A stretch of 6,240 nucleotides of DNA from Campylobacteraceae bacterium UBA1877 (GTDB lineage Bacteria > Campylobacterota > Campylobacteria > Campylobacterales > Campylobacteraceae): assembly GCA_002352945.1 (NCBI GenBank), contig DDHL01000101.1, forward strand, positions 2,302 to 8,541, written 5' to 3'. The position numbers were made by a program, and so were the translations under genes. Positions within the stretch are counted from its first letter, which is position 1, and each line of letters starts with the position of its first letter. Under the pieces are notes generated by a model. The model saw only the letters and a list, made by a program, of their open reading frames with translations, had not been told where the DNA came from and ran no database searches. Below, one piece after another: positions 5,591-6,240 of the stretch.

Positions 5591-6240
5591 GTGGATCCTC
5601 CCCATTGAGAATTTGAACAATATGCATTACACGAAGTGGCTTTCCTTCGCGGCGTATGAGCCCGTCCATGTGCATCAAACAAGACATGTCTGCACCTGTG
5701 ATAACTTCAGCACCTGCATTTAAATGGTCCGCAATGCGATCTTTGCCCATAAAAGCCGAGATAGCACTCTCTGTAACCGCAAAAGTTCCGCCAAAACCGC
5801 AGCACTCATCAGGACGGGAGAGCTTTACAAGCTCGATTCCATCAACTTTTGACAAAAGAGCTTCTAATTTATTAAAGTAAGGAATGTTGCGCTCACTAGG
5901 CGAGCCAAGACCAATTTCGCGGTGAGAGTGGCAGCTGTTGTGAAGTCCTACTTTATATGGAAAACTTACATTAAAAGATTGGGGTTTTATAATATCATGC
6001 AAAAACTCACAAACCTCAAAAGTTTTGTTTTTAAGAGATTCAAAATCAGGATTTCCTTCTAAAAATTGGGCATACCCATTTCGCACCATCGACACACAAC
6101 TTCCACTTGGCCCAACAATGTACTCATAATCCTTAAAAAGCTCTACAAAGTGCAAAGCTAACTCTTTCATATCTTTTGTGCAGCCAGTGTTAGCCATGGG
6201 CTGTCCACAACAAGTTTGCTCTTGTGGATACTCCACATCC
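5565..6240 (-). CDS. lutA: Lactate utilization protein A, cysteine-rich CCG-domain subunit (5' end outside window)
   Basis: A partial protein of about 225 residues, open to the right edge. About 30 N-terminal residues are missing, judging from a normal length near 240-250. It belongs to the LutA / YkgE family, with two cysteine-rich CCG domains like those of GlpC and heterodisulfide reductase HdrB. Counting from the Val codon at 6234-6236, the first domain shows C9-C10 in TCCGQPMANTGC and C47 in GPSGSCVSM. The second shows C102 in HNSCHSHRE, C145-C146 in DECCGFGGTFAV, and C186 in DMSCLMHMDG. A GTG at 6234-6236 could be read as a start, but it is an internal Val: conserved sequence begins immediately and the frame stays open beyond it. 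It is first in the lut order; its promoter lies outside the window. The gene ends in TAA, 26 bp inside lutB. Confidence 0.95.
   Translation of the reverse strand, partial: DVEYPQEQTCCGQPMANTGCTKDMKELALHFVELFKDYEYIVGPSGSCVSMVRNGYAQFLEGNPDFESLKNKTFEVCEFLHDIIKPQSFNVSFPYKVGLHNSCHSHREIGLGSPSERNIPYFNKLEALLSKVDGIELVKLSRPDECCGFGGTFAVTESAISAFMGKDRIADHLNAGAEVITGADMSCLMHMDGLIRREGKPLRVMHIVQILNGEDPHGTSRTRS
5597..5603 (-). promoter_or_regulatory. Ribosome binding site of lutB, inside lutA
   Basis: GGGGAGG on the minus strand lies seven bases upstream of the ATG at 5588-5590, inside the last codons of lutA. It is the strongest SD in the window and decides the lutB start in favour of the shorter protein. 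Its position implies that lutB is translated by ribosomes reinitiating or loading near the end of lutA. Confidence 0.7.

Noticed and set aside
5682..5691. Palindrome AGACATGTCT
   Set aside because: It falls within the conserved DMSC codons near the end of lutA, so protein coding explains it.
6234..6236. GTG as the start codon of lutA
   Set aside because: The frame continues to the window edge and the protein would lack its conserved N-terminus, so this is an internal Val codon of a truncated gene.

Overview
The window is a low-GC, gene-dense bacterial stretch carrying metabolic and transport genes. The gene families, the AT-rich intergenic DNA and the protein style suggest a Campylobacterota (epsilonproteobacterial) chromosome of the Sulfurimonas / Sulfurospirillum / Arcobacter type. 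This assignment is inference from gene content and composition; no rRNA or other marker gene is present. There are no tRNAs, CRISPR arrays, insertion sequences or other signs of mobile DNA.

Layout, left to right. (1) 1-1092, minus strand: a two-gene transporter operon made of a small DUF4212 subunit and a large sodium:solute symporter of the VC_2705 type. The symporter runs off the left edge. (2) 1093-1475: an AT-rich intergenic region with a candidate promoter, several inverted repeats and one copy of the palindrome TTTACATGTAAA. (3) 1476-2093, minus strand: a membrane-anchored or exported SGNH/GDSL esterase. (4) 2094-2168: a 75-bp divergent promoter region whose -35 element lies in a second copy of that palindrome. 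(5) 2169-3622, plus strand: an EamA/DMT-family permease with a TTG start, overlapping by ATGA a LOG-family nucleotide phosphoribohydrolase. (6) 3620-3641: a perfect 22-bp palindrome whose two ends are the stop codons of the converging neighbours. (7) 3639-6240, minus strand: the lactate-oxidation operon lutA-lutB-lutC, with lutA cut by the right edge.

How the genes work together. LutABC is the iron-sulfur L-lactate oxidation complex that feeds pyruvate into central metabolism. The DUF4212/SSS pair is a putative Na+-coupled carboxylate importer, so the window may combine uptake and oxidation of small organic acids. They are separate transcription units about 2.5 kb apart, so this link is inference. 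The EamA-LOG pair is translationally coupled and may link nucleobase release with export, also inference. Nothing here is clearly a new system. The most unusual signal is the palindrome TTACATGTAA, which occurs at three separate gene boundaries and nowhere inside a gene of this window. At one boundary it overlaps both a promoter -35 element and the ribosome binding site of the divergent gene.
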